A DNA stretch of 64,000 bases from Sanderia malayensis (GCA_013076295.1 RQOL01000876.1:5952001-6016000), one strand, 5' to 3'; shown: positions 32,608-45,918, numbered from the stretch's first letter. A program made the numbers and translations. The notes: generated by a model not told the origin, from the sequence alone.

Positions 32608-35600
32608 ATGGCGAAGATAGAGGTATTGCTACATAACATTACCAGTTCAATGTTAAAGACCCTAACCAAGTTGTTTAATTTCTTTGTTATCTATCTCGGC
32701 AGATTGTAGATGACGACCTTTTCGAAGAAGACGATTGTAAATGGCAAACTGATTGTAGAAGACGTGCGATTTCTGTTTCAAGGTAAGTAGCTATTTGGAA
32801 AGCTTAAATAACGTTAATTCATAATAATGACTGTAACTATGCATGGCGCTTACTACTTGTCGTTATTTTTACCATTAGCGATACAGATGAAGGCCACAGC
32901 GTGCCACAAAAGACCGAGAGCCCGGATTCTCCGGCAAGAAAGGTACACTCATTTTTTATAACAAACTATGCAAAATTTTTGTACCACGGTTTCTTAGTTT
33001 CTTAGGGCTTCGTACCTAATTATTGTACAACAAGTTTTTTAGCAAGTTTCTTAACATTGCTGACATTTTTTCTCGTTAAAACAACATAGAAAGTTTCTTA
33101 ACTCTTCGTTTCTGTCACAAAATCTCCTACCAAAGTTTCTTAAGTCTTGAAAATAGGGGCATATGGTTTCTTATAAAGGGTTTATTATATAAAAATGGGT
33201 GTGTATTCAACGAATATGTTGTGCGCTTTTACAAACATGCAAAGAAAGGCGAAATCTCTATGCTTTGTAGGTAGTAGGTGCACGTATTTTATTGTAAGGA
33301 GTCAACATTGAGTGCCCAATTTTGAAGGAATTTATTATCATGGGTCTGCGTCATCGAAAAATATCACTTGGGTACTTTTCTTCAACCTCGCCCATTGTTA
33401 CTGCGTAGTCGCCATTATACTGCGTTGCAGAAGTATATTCTTGTCAACGGAATGTGATATCAATATATACATATGCTATAATACACGCTTTTTTCAAGAA
33501 CTGATTTGTTTGCACCGCATTGCAGCATTTACATTTGATTTGTGCGTGTCATGGCAAAGTGACAAAATTAGATTTTTAAATGTGAAAAAGGCATAAATTT
33601 AAGAAACTTGTAGAACTACAAGGAAGAAACATTAGAAATATTTAAGAAACATTAGAAATCGGATTTAACAGTGCCAACAACAGGAAGTATGTTTCATGTG
33701 CTAAGCATAACATTGTCCGGCTCCACATGAAGATTTTTCGCATTGACGATTTTTCTTTGTTATATCTAATAGTTACTAATATTTAATATTTTGCTACGTC
33801 CAAGTTTTTTTGAAAAATTGTGATTATTTGAAGGCCTTTAGAATTGAAAACTTTGTTGGGATTTTGCAACAATTACTGAAAGATGAAGAAAATTTTTTTC
33901 GGCGGAATACGTCAATCGAATTGCAATTGCCGTTGTTAAAAGGGTCACAGCAAATTTCCACTGATCTTTAAATCTACACTTTTTTTTTATAAGAATAAAC
34001 TTATAAGAATAATGAGGCTCAAAATTCGTGAAATTTAAGAAAATTTTAAGAATATTGTCGGGCTCACGATCTTGTGAAACTATTATTTTTAGCAGGCGTT
34101 TTTAATTTTTGACTTGGTGTGCTTTTCACAGGCAATGGTTTTAAATACGCTCATCCAAATTTCGATTAAAATATGTGCTACAGGAAATAAGGACTTATTC
34201 TGTTAGCCGCTGTAATAGTTATGCGTTTTGGCATTGATGACAATAATATTGTATTGCCATACCATTATTTTCTGTCGCGCTAAGAATAAATTTAAGAATA
34301 TTCAGAGGCTGAAAAGAGAAAAAAATGAAGAATATTGAGGCTCAGCAAAAAATTAAGTATTTTCATAAAACGAAAAGAGTGTATATTGGTGGTTATTTGT
34401 TGACATGTTTGTGACACCATTTCCAGGATGAAAACGAGGGTGAATGGGACATTTCAAAATTGAATCCTTTGAACTCAATGTATTCTATGATAACCTATTT
34501 TGTCAAAAGAGGCTTGATTTTTTTCAAATCTCTTCTGAGAAGACAACTGTGGAGGAGCCATGGACAAAAAGACTGGCCTCTGCGGGGGAGATGTTCGTGA
34601 CTGTTTTGGATTATTTGGTCTGAAGAGCTGTCTCCTGACAACCCTGTGTCTTGCTTATATTCAGGGTTGTCACTTGCAGGGATTTAACCTATCCTCGAAG
34701 AAGCTTATTTGCAAATAAGCCGGTGTAACGAAAAAATTACACAAGCAGCAATTTTTTTAACAATTTTTTAAATTTTTCGATGTCCAATTCATTACGCAAG
34801 CTCGTTGTAATGTAAACTGATTTGTTTGCACCACATTGCAACATTTACAATGGATTTGTGCGTGTCATGCCAAAAGTGACAAAATTAAAGTTTTAAATGT
34901 GAAAAAGGCATCCCCTACCCCTTAAAAAGCCAACCATTTCAGAATTGACCACAGTACAATACTACCCAGTGAACAAAACACCTATGCATTCGTCGTCCTC
35001 AAGGCTACATTCCCAAAGAACATTATGACGTGAACCTCAGTAGCACCATCTATATTATTTGTTGTTAATAGTTTTACTGAAGGTAGCCAACTGGCTTAAT
35101 ATTTTACTGCCTTGATAGCTCAAATATTCTTTTTGCTTTCAGAACATTTCCTTGCCAATGAGAAGAAAAAGAAAACTGTACGATCTGGCAGCACGGTAAT
35201 TAATCTGGCCTAATTGATGCAAGCAAAAGACTCAGAAATATTTGTTGTCAAAGTTGTGACAACAACTATTGATGAATACTATTATGTCGTTTTTACATCT
35301 TTGTCTTTTCCTTTTATGATTAGACTGGATGAGGACAGGTCGACAGATATTAGCTCTGAGAGTGACAGCACTGATATAACTGAGGGTGCAGCTGTTGGTG
35401 CTACTCACCACGGGGTGGTTCTTTTTAATGAGGACCCTCTCACTCCTGTATAAAAATGCAGCAAGGTACCTGTCCCAACGAAAGAAGCCGTTGCAAGCAT
35501 TGTATTTGCAAGAGACGAAAGGAAGGTTGCAAGTGCTGGTCCTATTTTTGTCTCCAAGAATGTTTCATTTCTAATATCTTTGGATAAGATTGGCCACTGG

Positions 35601-38268
35601 AAAGACGTCTTGGCAGATATGATGGGAAAGTGGAAAAACACTAGAGTAAAACATCACTACTATTTCTGTGAAAATGACGATGGCATTTTAAAAGACCTCG
35701 ACATGGCTGAATTCGGGCAGCGAAGCACATATCATGCCACCCGCTTCATTTATCATCATGTAGAAGCACCTGATTTCCATAGAGTTCTTGTGAAGGTGGA
35801 CAATGAGATACAAATGCATGCCATATATTTATCTTCAATATTACTTTGACCAAGAAGAGCGTGATGTAACGCCCACATTACCCCATGGGAATTCAAAGAA
35901 AAATGTTCCCTTCCAAAGAACAAAAGAAAGTGTCAAAGGGAAACTTAAAACTTCATCTGTTGTGGAAAACCAAAAAATGTGGTGCAAATGTCCTTCGAAG
36001 GTGCTGGTGGGCTTGCAAATGTACGCAGTGCTGGTGATATGGCAAGAGATCGCAAACAAGTATCGAATTTCAAGTACTTCGCAACCAAACAAGGTTCACA
36101 TGACGAATTGATAACAGTAACAGACATGTGCAAAGCCCAACAACAAGATCCAGCAACTGCATTTGTCAGGTCTGTTTCCTGTGCTCCAGAACAGCATGTT
36201 TATGTGGGAAACGATCGTCAGCACAATGATCTTGCAAGGTTCTGTACAAACGTCGAGAACACTTCCATTGTTGGCATTGATCCAACATATAATATGGGAA
36301 AGTTTTACGTCACAGTAACGACACAGTAAAGGCACCACAACACATCCAGTTTTTCTTGGACCGTGCCTCATTCACACCGGTAAGACATTTGGCACGTATT
36401 TTCGTTTACCAAGTTACATGCTAGAGTTGAAGCCAGAGCTAAGAGGAATCAAAGTCTATGGTACTGATGGAGAGGTAAATGTCAGTGAGCCCTGGAAATG
36501 CTGTATCCCTGATGGATATCATCTCTTATGTGACCTGCATATGAAAGGAAATGTAGAGTCAAAACTTGCTGAGATGAGAGTCGACAAAGAGAAGAAGAAA
36601 TTGTATATGATTGATATTTTTGGCCGTGACATAGGAGATAAACGGGAACCTGGTATAGTTGATTCCTGGGATGGTGATGAAGTTGAAGTAAAATTGCAAA
36701 GTTTGAAAGATATCTGGTTACAGCGTCATCCCAAGGGAGAAATGTTCTACAACTACTTCAACGTGCATAAGAAAGGTCTTATAAAATCATGCATGACAGC
36801 AGAAATTCGTGCAATCGCTGGACTGGGATACCCACCCAAAGCATACACACAGAATGCAAACGAAGGCATGAACAATGTTTTGAAGGCAGCAAACGACAGA
36901 AAAAAGCAAACATTAAGTCAGGTTGTGCAGAATATTCATGCAGTTGTTCGACAGCAAGAGCAAGAAGTTTGCTTGGCACTTGCCGGAAAGGGCCAGTACG
37001 AAATTGCCCCAGAGTATGAGAAATTCAAAGTGGACGAGAGGCGCTTTTATCTGATGATTCCAGCTCAGCGAAAAAAGCTTCTGGAAAAGTTCAACAAAGC
37101 CCAGGTAGTCGCAAACAACGCAATGGTTCACCCAGCTGCCCCGCAGCCCTCGCAACAATGCACGGCAATAGTTGCTGATGACGACAATGAGTCACAACGA
37201 CCTAGCTGTAAGCTCTCCGTCACACCAGCAGAAAGTGGCATTTTGTATCCAAACGCGGATATTTTATCCAACATGTCGGAGGATGCCTACAATTTGCTTA
37301 CGTCTGGAAACGATGTTATTCAGGCACCAGGATCTTCCACCATGGATGTATTCATAGTGACGAACAAGGAAAACCAAGCAGAACCATTGATAGTCAAATC
37401 ATATGGCAATGGGAAGATTGAATGTTCCCCATCTTGTTGGCGATTCAAGGCTTACAAAATTTGTCAACATGGAATTGCTGTAGCAGAGCATCTTGACAGA
37501 TTAAAGCTGTTCTACAGCTGGATCACAAAAACTGCTACCCCAAATTTGCATAGCCTAGCAAATGTGGATGTGCCAAATAGCACCGGCAAGAAGGCAAGTA
37601 AAGCTACGCAGAGAAGAAAAGGTGGTCGGAAAAAAGCCACCCGTGTAACAACATCATATACGCAACAAGAGAATCCGGCAGCGCTGCAACAACGACAGCA
37701 ACAACAACAACAGCAACAACAACAACAACAGCAGCAGCAACAACAGCAACAACAACAGCAGCAACAACAACAACAACAGCAGCAGCAACAACAGCAACAA
37801 CAACAGCAGCAACAACGACAGCAACAACAACAACAGCAACGGCAACAACAACAGCAGCAGCAACAACGGCCACAGCAACAACAACAACAGCAACAACAAC
37901 ATCAACAGCAACAGCAACAGTTTACAGGCAATGTGCCATTACCAGATCCACTACCTGGTACGTACATTATATATCCTCTGAGATTCTGCCACAAGCTGAC
38001 AACAAAATGCTTTGGTTGCGGTGCAGGCTTGCGAGGTAACAGACAAACCTCACTGGTTATCGTTTCCAAAGAAGAGAGGCAATATGTTGATCCCGCCGGC
38101 CAAATTCACGGACGGCTGGCGAACACATATTACCATCCTTACGAACAATGTATCAGGAGAAGGAACTTATTTTTTTTGCCAATGCTGGTACAGGTACCAG
38201 CTGTGGTACGTCCTTATTTGGATGCAACCACCATGGCTGCGTTGCGCAGCTTTGGGGTTGCGCTGTAG
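32608..38268 (+). pseudogene. Spliced MULE transposase gene with SWIM finger and polyglutamine tract
   Basis: Exons by GT-AG and phase: 32608-32622 (MAKIE), 32703-32782, 32879-32942, 35143-35195, then from 35324 on. The phases chain perfectly. The early part is acidic, with a basic MRRKRKLYDLAAR patch. The last exon is broken by TAA at 35451-35453, a shift near 35815, another near 36000, and stops at 36327-36400. It carries GIDPTYNMGKFYV (first Asp near 36279), VYGTDGE (second Asp near 36466), and QNANEGMNN with a candidate Glu near 36862. The SWIM motif CSPSCWRFKAYKICQHG lies near 37425-37475. After the Gln tract come CHKLTTKCFGCGAGLRG and YYHPYEQCIRR, a probable second zinc site. The function was DDE transposition; this copy is dead. 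Confidence 0.85.
37681..37920 (+). repeat. CAA/CAG repeat coding polyglutamine
   Basis: About 75 mostly Gln codons with CAA and CAG mixed, interrupted by a few CGA/CGG (Arg), CCA (Pro) and CAT (His) codons. It joins the SWIM region and the C-terminal cysteine-rich region of the MULE protein. The mixed codons suggest moderate stability. Confidence 0.95.
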
Positions 38269-38606
38269 AAAATATTTGTAATTGTTTTGTTTTGTTTTCA
38301 TATACTCATTCTTTTCTATTATTTTTGTATTTGTTTCGTTATCATATATTCATTCTTTTCTACTATTTTTCTATTTGTTTGGTTGTCATAGCTATATTCA
38401 ATTTGTTTCGTTATCATATATTCATTCTTTTCTATTAATTTTGTATGTGTTTCGTTGTTGTGTATTCAATTTGTTTCGTTGTCATATATTCCATTTGTTT
38501 CGTTATATTTCCATTATCATAATATTATAATATTCATATACTTATATATTCCTATATGTTTCTGTCGTCAGTATTCTGCCTTCATTTGTCCGCGTTTAAA
38601 ATACTT

Positions 38607-39020
38607 ATATGAAATGCTTTAAAATTGTTCTCTCTTACTACCGGTGGTTTCAGATTGTGCAACGCTTCTGAAAAGGGTGGAATTTTGATTACGGTGCAAA
38701 TGTCAATGTCGTGGCTCCACAGGATTTCGATTACTGCCACCACAGTTTCCTTGCTTACGATATGAAAACCTCAGTGATTTGCAACGACAGCGTGCTTTTT
38801 TCGACAAAATTGCTTGCTCGAAAAGCATTTATTTCTGTTCCTATGCTCACCAAACTGCGTTTCATACTTCAAAACAGTGCCTTTGACTTCGCTACAATAA
38901 TTACAGTGAAAATAATGCAAATTTGGCAGTTTTACAGACATGGGTCGTATTTCCCTAGGTCGTATAGTCGTGCGTCAGGAGAGTCCCCGAGTCGTGGGGT
39001 CCACCGATTAGAACTACCCC
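38607..39020 (-). repeat. Right inverted repeat of the MULE
   Basis: Partner of 30472-30884, ending CGATTAGAACTACCCC. An open plus-strand frame from 38711 corresponds to the minus-strand frame of the left arm. Confidence 0.88.
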
Positions 39021-39022
39021 GA

Positions 39023-39633
39023 AAAAAGCACGCTGTCGTTGCAAACCACTGAGGTTTTCATATCGTAAGCAAGGAAACTGCGGTGGCAGCAATCCAATTC
39101 CTGTGGAGCCACGACATTGACATTTGCACCGTAATCAAAATTCCATCCTTTTCAGAAGTGTTGCGCAATCTGAAACCACCGGTAGTAAGAGAGAACAATT
39201 TTAAACTTTAAAGCATTTCATATAAATGCAGAAAGACTATTCTGCTATTGTAACGTCTGTGTTTGTTATCATCCATCAAATATAGCAACAAAATGTGAAT
39301 ATATCACAACATAACAACAGCTAAAGCAACGAAACATGGAAGCCTTATCAACGTCATCATGCTCATCATTATAATCGTTTTCATCATTATTACTATTATT
39401 GCACCCTGCACTGCCCAGGTATATTGAGTTTTTGACGGCTAGAAAACACTTGCAAAGTTTTCTATGGGATGCAAATGGGCCTTAGTTACCCGAGGTTCGA
39501 GTTACTCCTGGCCCGACTGATCATGATTTTGCTGTTTTTATGAATATTATTTCTTTTGGAGTTTACTTCATTTATCTTTATCAAGTAAGAACACATCCCA
39601 TCAAAATAGTCACAATACAAAACTACTCAGATC
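39023..39633 (+). repeat. Direct copy of 30691-31300 outside the MULE right end
   Basis: About 610 bp from AAAAAGCACGCTGTCGTTGC to CTACTCAGATC repeat the left subterminal MULE sequence in direct orientation. It covers the distal part of the left inverted repeat and about 415 bp of inner sequence. It sits right after the right inverted repeat, so its first part is inverted against that neighbour. It probably comes from a second, truncated MULE copy or a rearrangement at insertion. Confidence 0.85.
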
Positions 39634-39659
39634 AACTTCTTGATAAAAGCAGACACACG

Positions 39660-40845
39660 AAATACGAGCACGTTTTATTCTGAACACAAACTATCGGCAG
39701 CATGAATAAGAGAAGTATGACTAGAACTGGAAGCTGCAAGACCATTATTCCTGCTCGAACTGAACAAACAGTTATCGTCAAATTTAGCCGTAAAACAGCG
39801 TTTCTTGTCGGAGATTTTGAACCACTACATATTGGTGGTATTACTGGTACCTACGGAACTTATGCCCGCGTAATTCCCAATGTGGAAGGCGTTTTTATGA
39901 TTGCCATCGTAAATGTTAACAGTGATGATGTAGAACTGCCACCTAGAAAAACCATCCGTTTTCTCCATCCTGCCGGATCAGATGCCTTCGTTGTTTCGGG
40001 TCCTAACACCACAACGTGTGCTACTACTCCCCCTGCTCCTCCACAGCAATATCAAATGGGAGCACAGTTGTCAGTTGAAGAACGAGATCGACTATCAAGT
40101 CTTATCGACCGTTATGAAGATATTTTCGCCACCAATCCTAAACGTCCACAGAGAAACACTGTGCTGGAGCATAAAATTATCACTAATATCTCATTACCAG
40201 TGTACCAGAAACCAAGGCATATCCCTGCAGCATGGGAAAACGAAGTCGATACGCAGGTTCATGAAATGCTCGATAACGACATTATTAGACCGTCAGAATT
40301 GCCATGGAACAGTCCGATTATTCTTGTCAAAAAGAAAGACAATTCTACAAGGTTTGTCTGTGATTTTCGCAAATTAAATGACACTACAAAGAAGGATACT
40401 TATCCCCTTCCCCATATTAAGGATTTGCTCGACAAAATGGCAGGGGCATGGTATTGGTCCACCCTTGACGCTGCCTCGGCCTATTGGTCGATGCCTCTAC
40501 ACAAAGAAGATAAGGAGAAAACTGCCTTCTCCGTACCACGCGGGACATTTGAATTCAACGTGACGCCATACGGCTTATGCAACGCTGGCGCTTCGTACCA
40601 GCGACTAATGGATATTTGTTTATCTGGCTTACCTGCAGACCATATCTTAGCGTATATGGACGACATTGCTGTCTACAGCACGACATTTGACGAACACTTA
40701 AAGGATCTTGAAACTGTTTTTCTACGCCTTCGTTCAGCAGGCATTTCCCTCAAAGCATCAAAGTACATATTTGCCAGTCGCACAGTGGAATTTTTAGGAT
40801 ACGAGTTATCTGCAGATGGGATACAACCACAAACCCGACTAACAT
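39660..40845 (+). pseudogene. Outer Ty3 polymerase, 5' part: protease-RT linker and RT
   Basis: The frame used starts upstream of ATG 39702. Residues after it (TIIPARTEQTVIVKF) belong to the region between protease and RT. The RT follows: HKIITNISLPVYQKPR, NSPIILVKKKD, FVCDFRKLNDTTKKD, STLDAASAYWSMPLH, TAFSVPRGTFEF and ILAYMDDIAVYS with the catalytic Asp pair near 40660. The frame ends at QTRLT where the inner Ty3 element inserted after AACAT. The protease itself is lost. Confidence 0.88.
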
Positions 40846-41113
40846 TGTAGCATTTCGGATTCTTGTACAAATTTGTATCTATGTGTTAATCTTACGTGTT
40901 TGTATGTCATGTTCCGGTACCGTGTCTGTCTGTCTGAGTAACACCATCGTGTCGTCCAATATGTCCCCTCTGTATTTGCCGCACGTGTATGTGTTTGATT
41001 AAGCGATATATTCTGATCTTAATGTGTAATTTATTCAGTTGGTGATTAAAGCTTGAACAGGCAACATCTTGTGTTTTCTCTTATTTGAATATCTATTTCA
41101 TCGCCACGCTACA
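40846..41113 (+). repeat. 5' LTR of the inner Ty3 element
   Basis: 268 bp, TGTAGCATTTCGG to CGCCACGCTACA. Confidence 0.95.
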
Positions 41114-41142
41114 AATTGGTGACAGGAGCAAAACCAAAGAAA

Positions 41143-42087
41143 ATGCCTTCAATTATATCACCCGATCGATTTTCCTCAGGTGATTTTAATGCCTGGCTCC
41201 GCCACTTTACACGCTGTGCACAGGCCAACGATTGAGACGAGGAAATCCAACTGACGAAGCTACCAGCGTTTCTGCAAGGCCCTGCGGCAACCTACTATGA
41301 TACCATTGATGAAGATGATAAAGACTCTTTGGATCATCTCCTTACCAGTCTGAAAAGTTGCTTCGCACCCGCCGCGGACCGAGAAAAATACTACCGTGAA
41401 TTCGAAGAACAACGTCTCCGGACTGCCGAAGACCCGGCAATTTTCCTGTGGCGCCTGAAGGAAGCTCTGAAAAACGCAGAGCCGGACTTATCACCGTCCG
41501 CCTTCGACGCTCTTTTGCGTCGTCAATTTTTCAGAGGTTTGCCGGAGGAGATCCAGTTGAAATTATTGGAATCTGACCCTACTCCTTCATTAACGACGAT
41601 GACCCACTTTGCACAAAGATTTCGCTCATTACGAAACCTGCCGGCGTCTTCATGCTCCGCCGTCATGTCAGACAGCTCGTTGCCAACCAACAATCGGGAA
41701 AGTCACCAGCCGCCTAACCAGTTGGAAACGATTACAAACATCGTCAAACAGCTTGCAGAAAATCAGGCCCAACTTGTTGCTGCCATCAGCCCTCAGCCGT
41801 CTCAAACTCATGCCTCACACGGCCCTGGACGACGCCCCACACGCCCCGTCCGTTGTTTCTTTTGTGGTGAAGAGGGACATGTTGTACGGGATTGTGCTCA
41901 TCGGCGACGATCCCCACGCTGCACGCTTTGTTCTGGGTGGGGGCATAACGCCACCATCTGTGCCAACAACAACAACCACCACAACAACCACAACCACATC
42001 CCCAGCGAGGACGAGCACCAACATCGTGATGGCCTACGCGCCCACCAACAGACTCATCGTGATTGTAGTAAGTCTTTAAGCTATTAA
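41143..42087 (+). pseudogene. Inner Ty3 gag with zinc knuckles, one internal stop
   Basis: From ATG 41143 the frame reads MPSIISPDRFSSGDFNAWLR. It is stopped by TGA 41233-41235, then continues in the same frame with KLPAFLQGPAATYYDTI and DRIEF-like residues of a Ty3 capsid. A pair of zinc fingers follows, CFFCGEEGHVVRDC and CTLCSGWGHNATIC, for nucleic-acid packaging. The His-rich end is coded by CAACAACAACCACCAC repeats. It ends at 42087. One point mutation separates it from an intact gag. Confidence 0.88.
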
Positions 42088-42109
42088 GGGATGCCTCACT
42101 TTCTGGCTG

Positions 42110-45100
42110 GAGTGACGGCCCTCTTTATTTTTTGTTGGGCATACCTCTGTTTCCCACAGTTTATCGGTGCCCCACCAGCCCCTTGTTTTTTGTAATTTTT
42201 CTGGTGTGCAACTGCCAGCTCTTGTTGACACTGGATCTATGAAATCTATTGTCGACTTTCAATCGTTCCAGCGTATTTTCGAACACTGCACCCAGCACAA
42301 TCTTGAACACCCCGTCCTCAGAGGTACGTCGAACTCTTGTGTGTCTATTACCGGACAACCACTTCAATTCGTTGGTGAAGCGGTTGTCACGTTTTCATTG
42401 CCTGATAGTAATTTCAAATTTTCATTTGATTTTCTTGTATGTAATAATGTGCTACAACCCTTCCAATGCGTGCTGGAATGGGATTTCATCACTAAGTTTC
42501 GGCTCTCCCTTGGATTTTCTGGGCATCAGTATTTGTTAAATGGGCCTCATGGCAACATACCTCTGACACCCTGGATTTCTTCTTCGGGTTCCCCTTCTTC
42601 TGGTTGTGTTGTTCTTTCCAGTGCTCCTCGGGTAGAAGCAACTCCTATCCTTATACAGTCTTCCAACCAAGTACCCATCTCGCTTACTCTTGTTGATAGT
42701 TTTTCTATACCTAGGCGTAGTGAATGCATTTTACAGACAAAGCTGCCTAGGAAGTATTCTGATCAGTTAGGCATGGTGTATCCATTAGAAGCAACAGATT
42801 ACACCACTGCATTCACAGTTAGTAGGGCCAATAAGGGTATTGTTATTGTGCGAGTCATGAATTCTTCAGAATCAGATATACAGCTATACGCAGGTCAGCA
42901 AGTAGGTAAGTTTGTTCCTGTAGTTGAGTCAATAGACCCTTCACAGCATCATTCAGGAGACAGTGTCTGTGCCAGTGTTAGTTGTCAGTCAGTGATAGAG
43001 CCTTCCACTTTGAAAGAACTGCAGGCCGCTATTAGTCCTTGCTTGACAGCTAATGAGAGAGAACAGCTCTTGAACACATTACTTGAATTTCCTGATGTTT
43101 TTAACAACCGTCTTGGTCATACTTCTGTCACTGTGCACAAAATTGATACCGGTAATTCACCCCCAATTCGTCAATACCCCCGTCGTCTGCCCTACCATTA
43201 TCGAAGTGAAGTTGACCAACAAGTTGCTGATATGCTTGCACAAAGTGTCATTCAGCCTAGCACCAGCCCATGGGCATCCCCAGTTGTACTTGTTAAGAAA
43301 AAGGATGGGTCATATCGTTTTTGTATTGATTACCGCAAATTAAACTCAATTACCAAACAAGATGCCAGCCCTTTGCCCCGGGTAGATGACTTGTTAGATG
43401 CCTTAAATGGCTACAGTAGCACATTAGACCTTCGAAGTGGGTACTGGCAAGTGAGTAAGACCCCTGAACACAGAGAGAAAACAGCCTTTATGACCCCAAA
43501 TGGTCTGTATGAATTTTTGCGGATGCCCTATGGATTATCTACTGCCCCTGCTACTTTTTCAAGAGCTATAGGCATTGTTCTTTCGGGCCTCACATATGAA
43601 ACTTGTTTGTGTTACTTTGATGACGTCATCATTTTCTCTAAGGACATCCGCCAACACTGCGAACGTTTAAAAGCTGTTTTAACTCGTTTTCGTAATCAAA
43701 ACCTCCGAGTTAAAGCCTCAAAATGCTCTTTTGCATCTGATAAAGTTGTGTACTAAGGCCACACTGTTTCTAAACAAGGTGTGCATACTGACCCTTCAAA
43801 AGTGCATGCCGTTAAACAACTAACTGCTCCTTCTACGTTAGATGAACTACGTTCTTTTTTGGGTCTTGCTGGATATTATAGACGATTTATTCCTCAATTT
43901 GCTACTATTGCTTCGCCATTAACTGACCTCACTAAGAAATCAACCAAATTTATATGGACGGACAGCACTGAACACGCATTTCAACAACTTAAGTCCTGTC
44001 TCTGCACGGCCCCGATATTAGCTTATCCCAACTTCGAAAAGCCTTTTGTATTACAAACTGATGCGTCTGACGTGGGTTTGGGAGCTGTTCTAACGCAATG
44101 TGACACGTCGGGTCATGAAAGGGTAATTTCTTATGCCAGCCGCACTCTCACTAGCAGAGAAAGAAATTATACAGCGATGGAAAAAGAAGCCTTAGCTGTT
44201 GTATTTGCTAGTCAGCATTTTCGCGTATATCTTCTTGGCCGACAATTCCATTTGATCACTGATAACAGTGCGTTAAAATGGCTGCATTCCATTCAACCAA
44301 AGGGTAGGATTGCTCGATGGATAATGGATCTTCAAGAATTTGACTTTACCATAACACATCGCCCTGGGAGCCACAACCAAAATGCCGACGCCCTCCCGCC
44401 TTAATCATAAACCTTTAGCTTCCGCTGAGTCACTTGACAGTCGTATCGTCAATTGTTTTGTCGGCCTTTCCCCAGACACTGATTTGTATTCGGCCCAACG
44501 CCAAGATCTTTCAATCTCAAAGATCATAGAAATGAAAACACACAACTTTCCACGCCCTCCCCCATTTGTCTGGAAGGACGACAAACACATGCTTTCGTAT
44601 TGGAATTGCTGGGACCAATTGTTTGTCAGTGACGGTCTTTTAATGAAATCTCGTCACGTCAACTTTAAATTTCCTGAAAACACATTTGTTATTCCGCAAA
44701 GCCTCATTAGTTTAGTTCTTCAAGGTCTCCATAGTAGCCCCTCTGGTGGTCATATGGGTGTGACTCGTACATATCTCCGTGCTAAAGAACGATTCTTTTG
44801 GCCTGCATGCAAGAATCCATTCAAATGTTTATTCAGCAATGTGCAGAGTGCAGTCAAATCAAAAACGACCCACAGTCTACAAAGGCCCCATTACAGCCAG
44901 TTCAGGTGGGCAAACCGTTTGTCTTTTGGGCGATGGACTATATGGGGCCTATGCGAGAGACAGCGCGAGGAAATAAACACATCCTCGTATTGATGGATCA
45001 TTCACTAAATGGTGCGAGGCTTTCCCTACCACTGACCAAAAGGCATCTACGGTAGCTCAAACTCTCGTTTCTCGCGTTTTCTCACGTTTCGGGCCCCCTA

Positions 45101-45918
45101 CAGTCCTACATTCCGACCAAGGCCGCAATTTCGATAGCAACCTTATGCACGAGATATACAATATAATGGGCGTAAAGAAAACAAGAACAACCGCGTATCA
45201 TCCACAGTGCGACGGTCTTGTAGAACGACAGAACCGTACGCTGCAGAATATCCTCACTAGTTTTATTTCAGAGCATAGCCTGGATTGGGATAACTTACTA
45301 GATCAGGCAGTATTTGCTTATAATTCCAGTATACATGAGTCTACGGATTTTCGCCTTATGAAATGGTATTTGGGCGTCCAGCTCGTGCCTATAGAGGTTG
45401 AGTTGGGCGTTCCTCTGCGTAATCCCAGAGCCAATCAGATTATAGTCAGTCGTTGAGGAAAGCCCTTGCCTTCTCTAACCAATTAGCGCAGCAACCTAAG
45501 CTTTGCTAGATCTAGACAATCTACTCAGTACGACAACAAGACTAAGCGAGACTGGAAGCCCTTTGAGCCAGGACAGACTGTGTGGCTATGGCGTCCTAAA
45601 CACTGGAAATTCGGTAAAAGGTGGACTGGCCCCTATAAAATTTTATCAAGAGACGGCGTTAACTGTAGGTTAGAATCCCCCGCGGGGAAGACCCTGGTTG
45701 CTCACCATAACCTCTTGAAAGTCTGTCTCATTCCCTTAGGGAAAGGCCACCCAGTCCACCCAAGCCCTGAAACCCCTGGGATTACAGTTCTCGACACACT
45801 GGAAGAGGATCTACAAGAAGAAAACCAACCGGACGTTGAAGTGGGTGCTGTCAGACCTCCTTTTCTCCGCCAAGTGATAAATCCCCCTATTCGTTTTGGA
45901 AACCCGGTAGCACATTAA
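42110..45918 (+). pseudogene. Inner Ty3 pol: protease, RT, RNase H, integrase
   Basis: It lies one frame off gag. Protease: LPALVDTGSMKSIV (42205-42260). RT: SPWASPVVLVKKKDGSYRFC, FCIDYRKLNSITKQD and CYFDDVIIFS near 43610. An in-frame TAA (43754-43756) follows, then SFLGLAGYYRRFIPQF, the RNase H motif FVLQTDASDVGLGAVL, and NADAL at 44385 where one base is lost. The integrase zinc part is split by a shift near 44800 (HSSPSGGHMGVTRTY, CAECSQIKND). The core shows FWAMDYMGPM, then DQGRNFDSNL across shifts, and DGLVERQNRT. The last part has KFGKRWTGPYKIL, a C-terminal GPY motif. Confidence 0.88.

Larger units (their letters stand above)
30472..39020 (+). mobile_element. MULE (Mutator-like) DNA transposon, 8.5 kb
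   Basis: Inverted repeats of about 413 bp (30472-30884 and 38607-39020) start GGGTAGTTCTAATCG. They enclose one spliced plus-strand gene with MULE and SWIM features. No 9-bp target duplication can be matched. The right end is followed by a direct copy of the left subterminal region (39023-39633) instead of host gag. AT- and ATC/ATT-type microsatellites lie at 31037-31067, 31612-31640 and 32004-32040. An inverted pair around GGCAGGCTATCTTAAT occurs near 31560 and 32165. Confidence 0.85.

Noticed and set aside
37604..37917. Long minus-strand frames of Val/Ala or Leu repeats
   Set aside because: They are antisense readings of the CAA/CAG tract in the MULE gene.
43610..43640. TGACGTCA palindrome
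   Set aside because: It falls in the coding sequence for the catalytic F-D-D-V motif of the inner Ty3 RT, which explains it.
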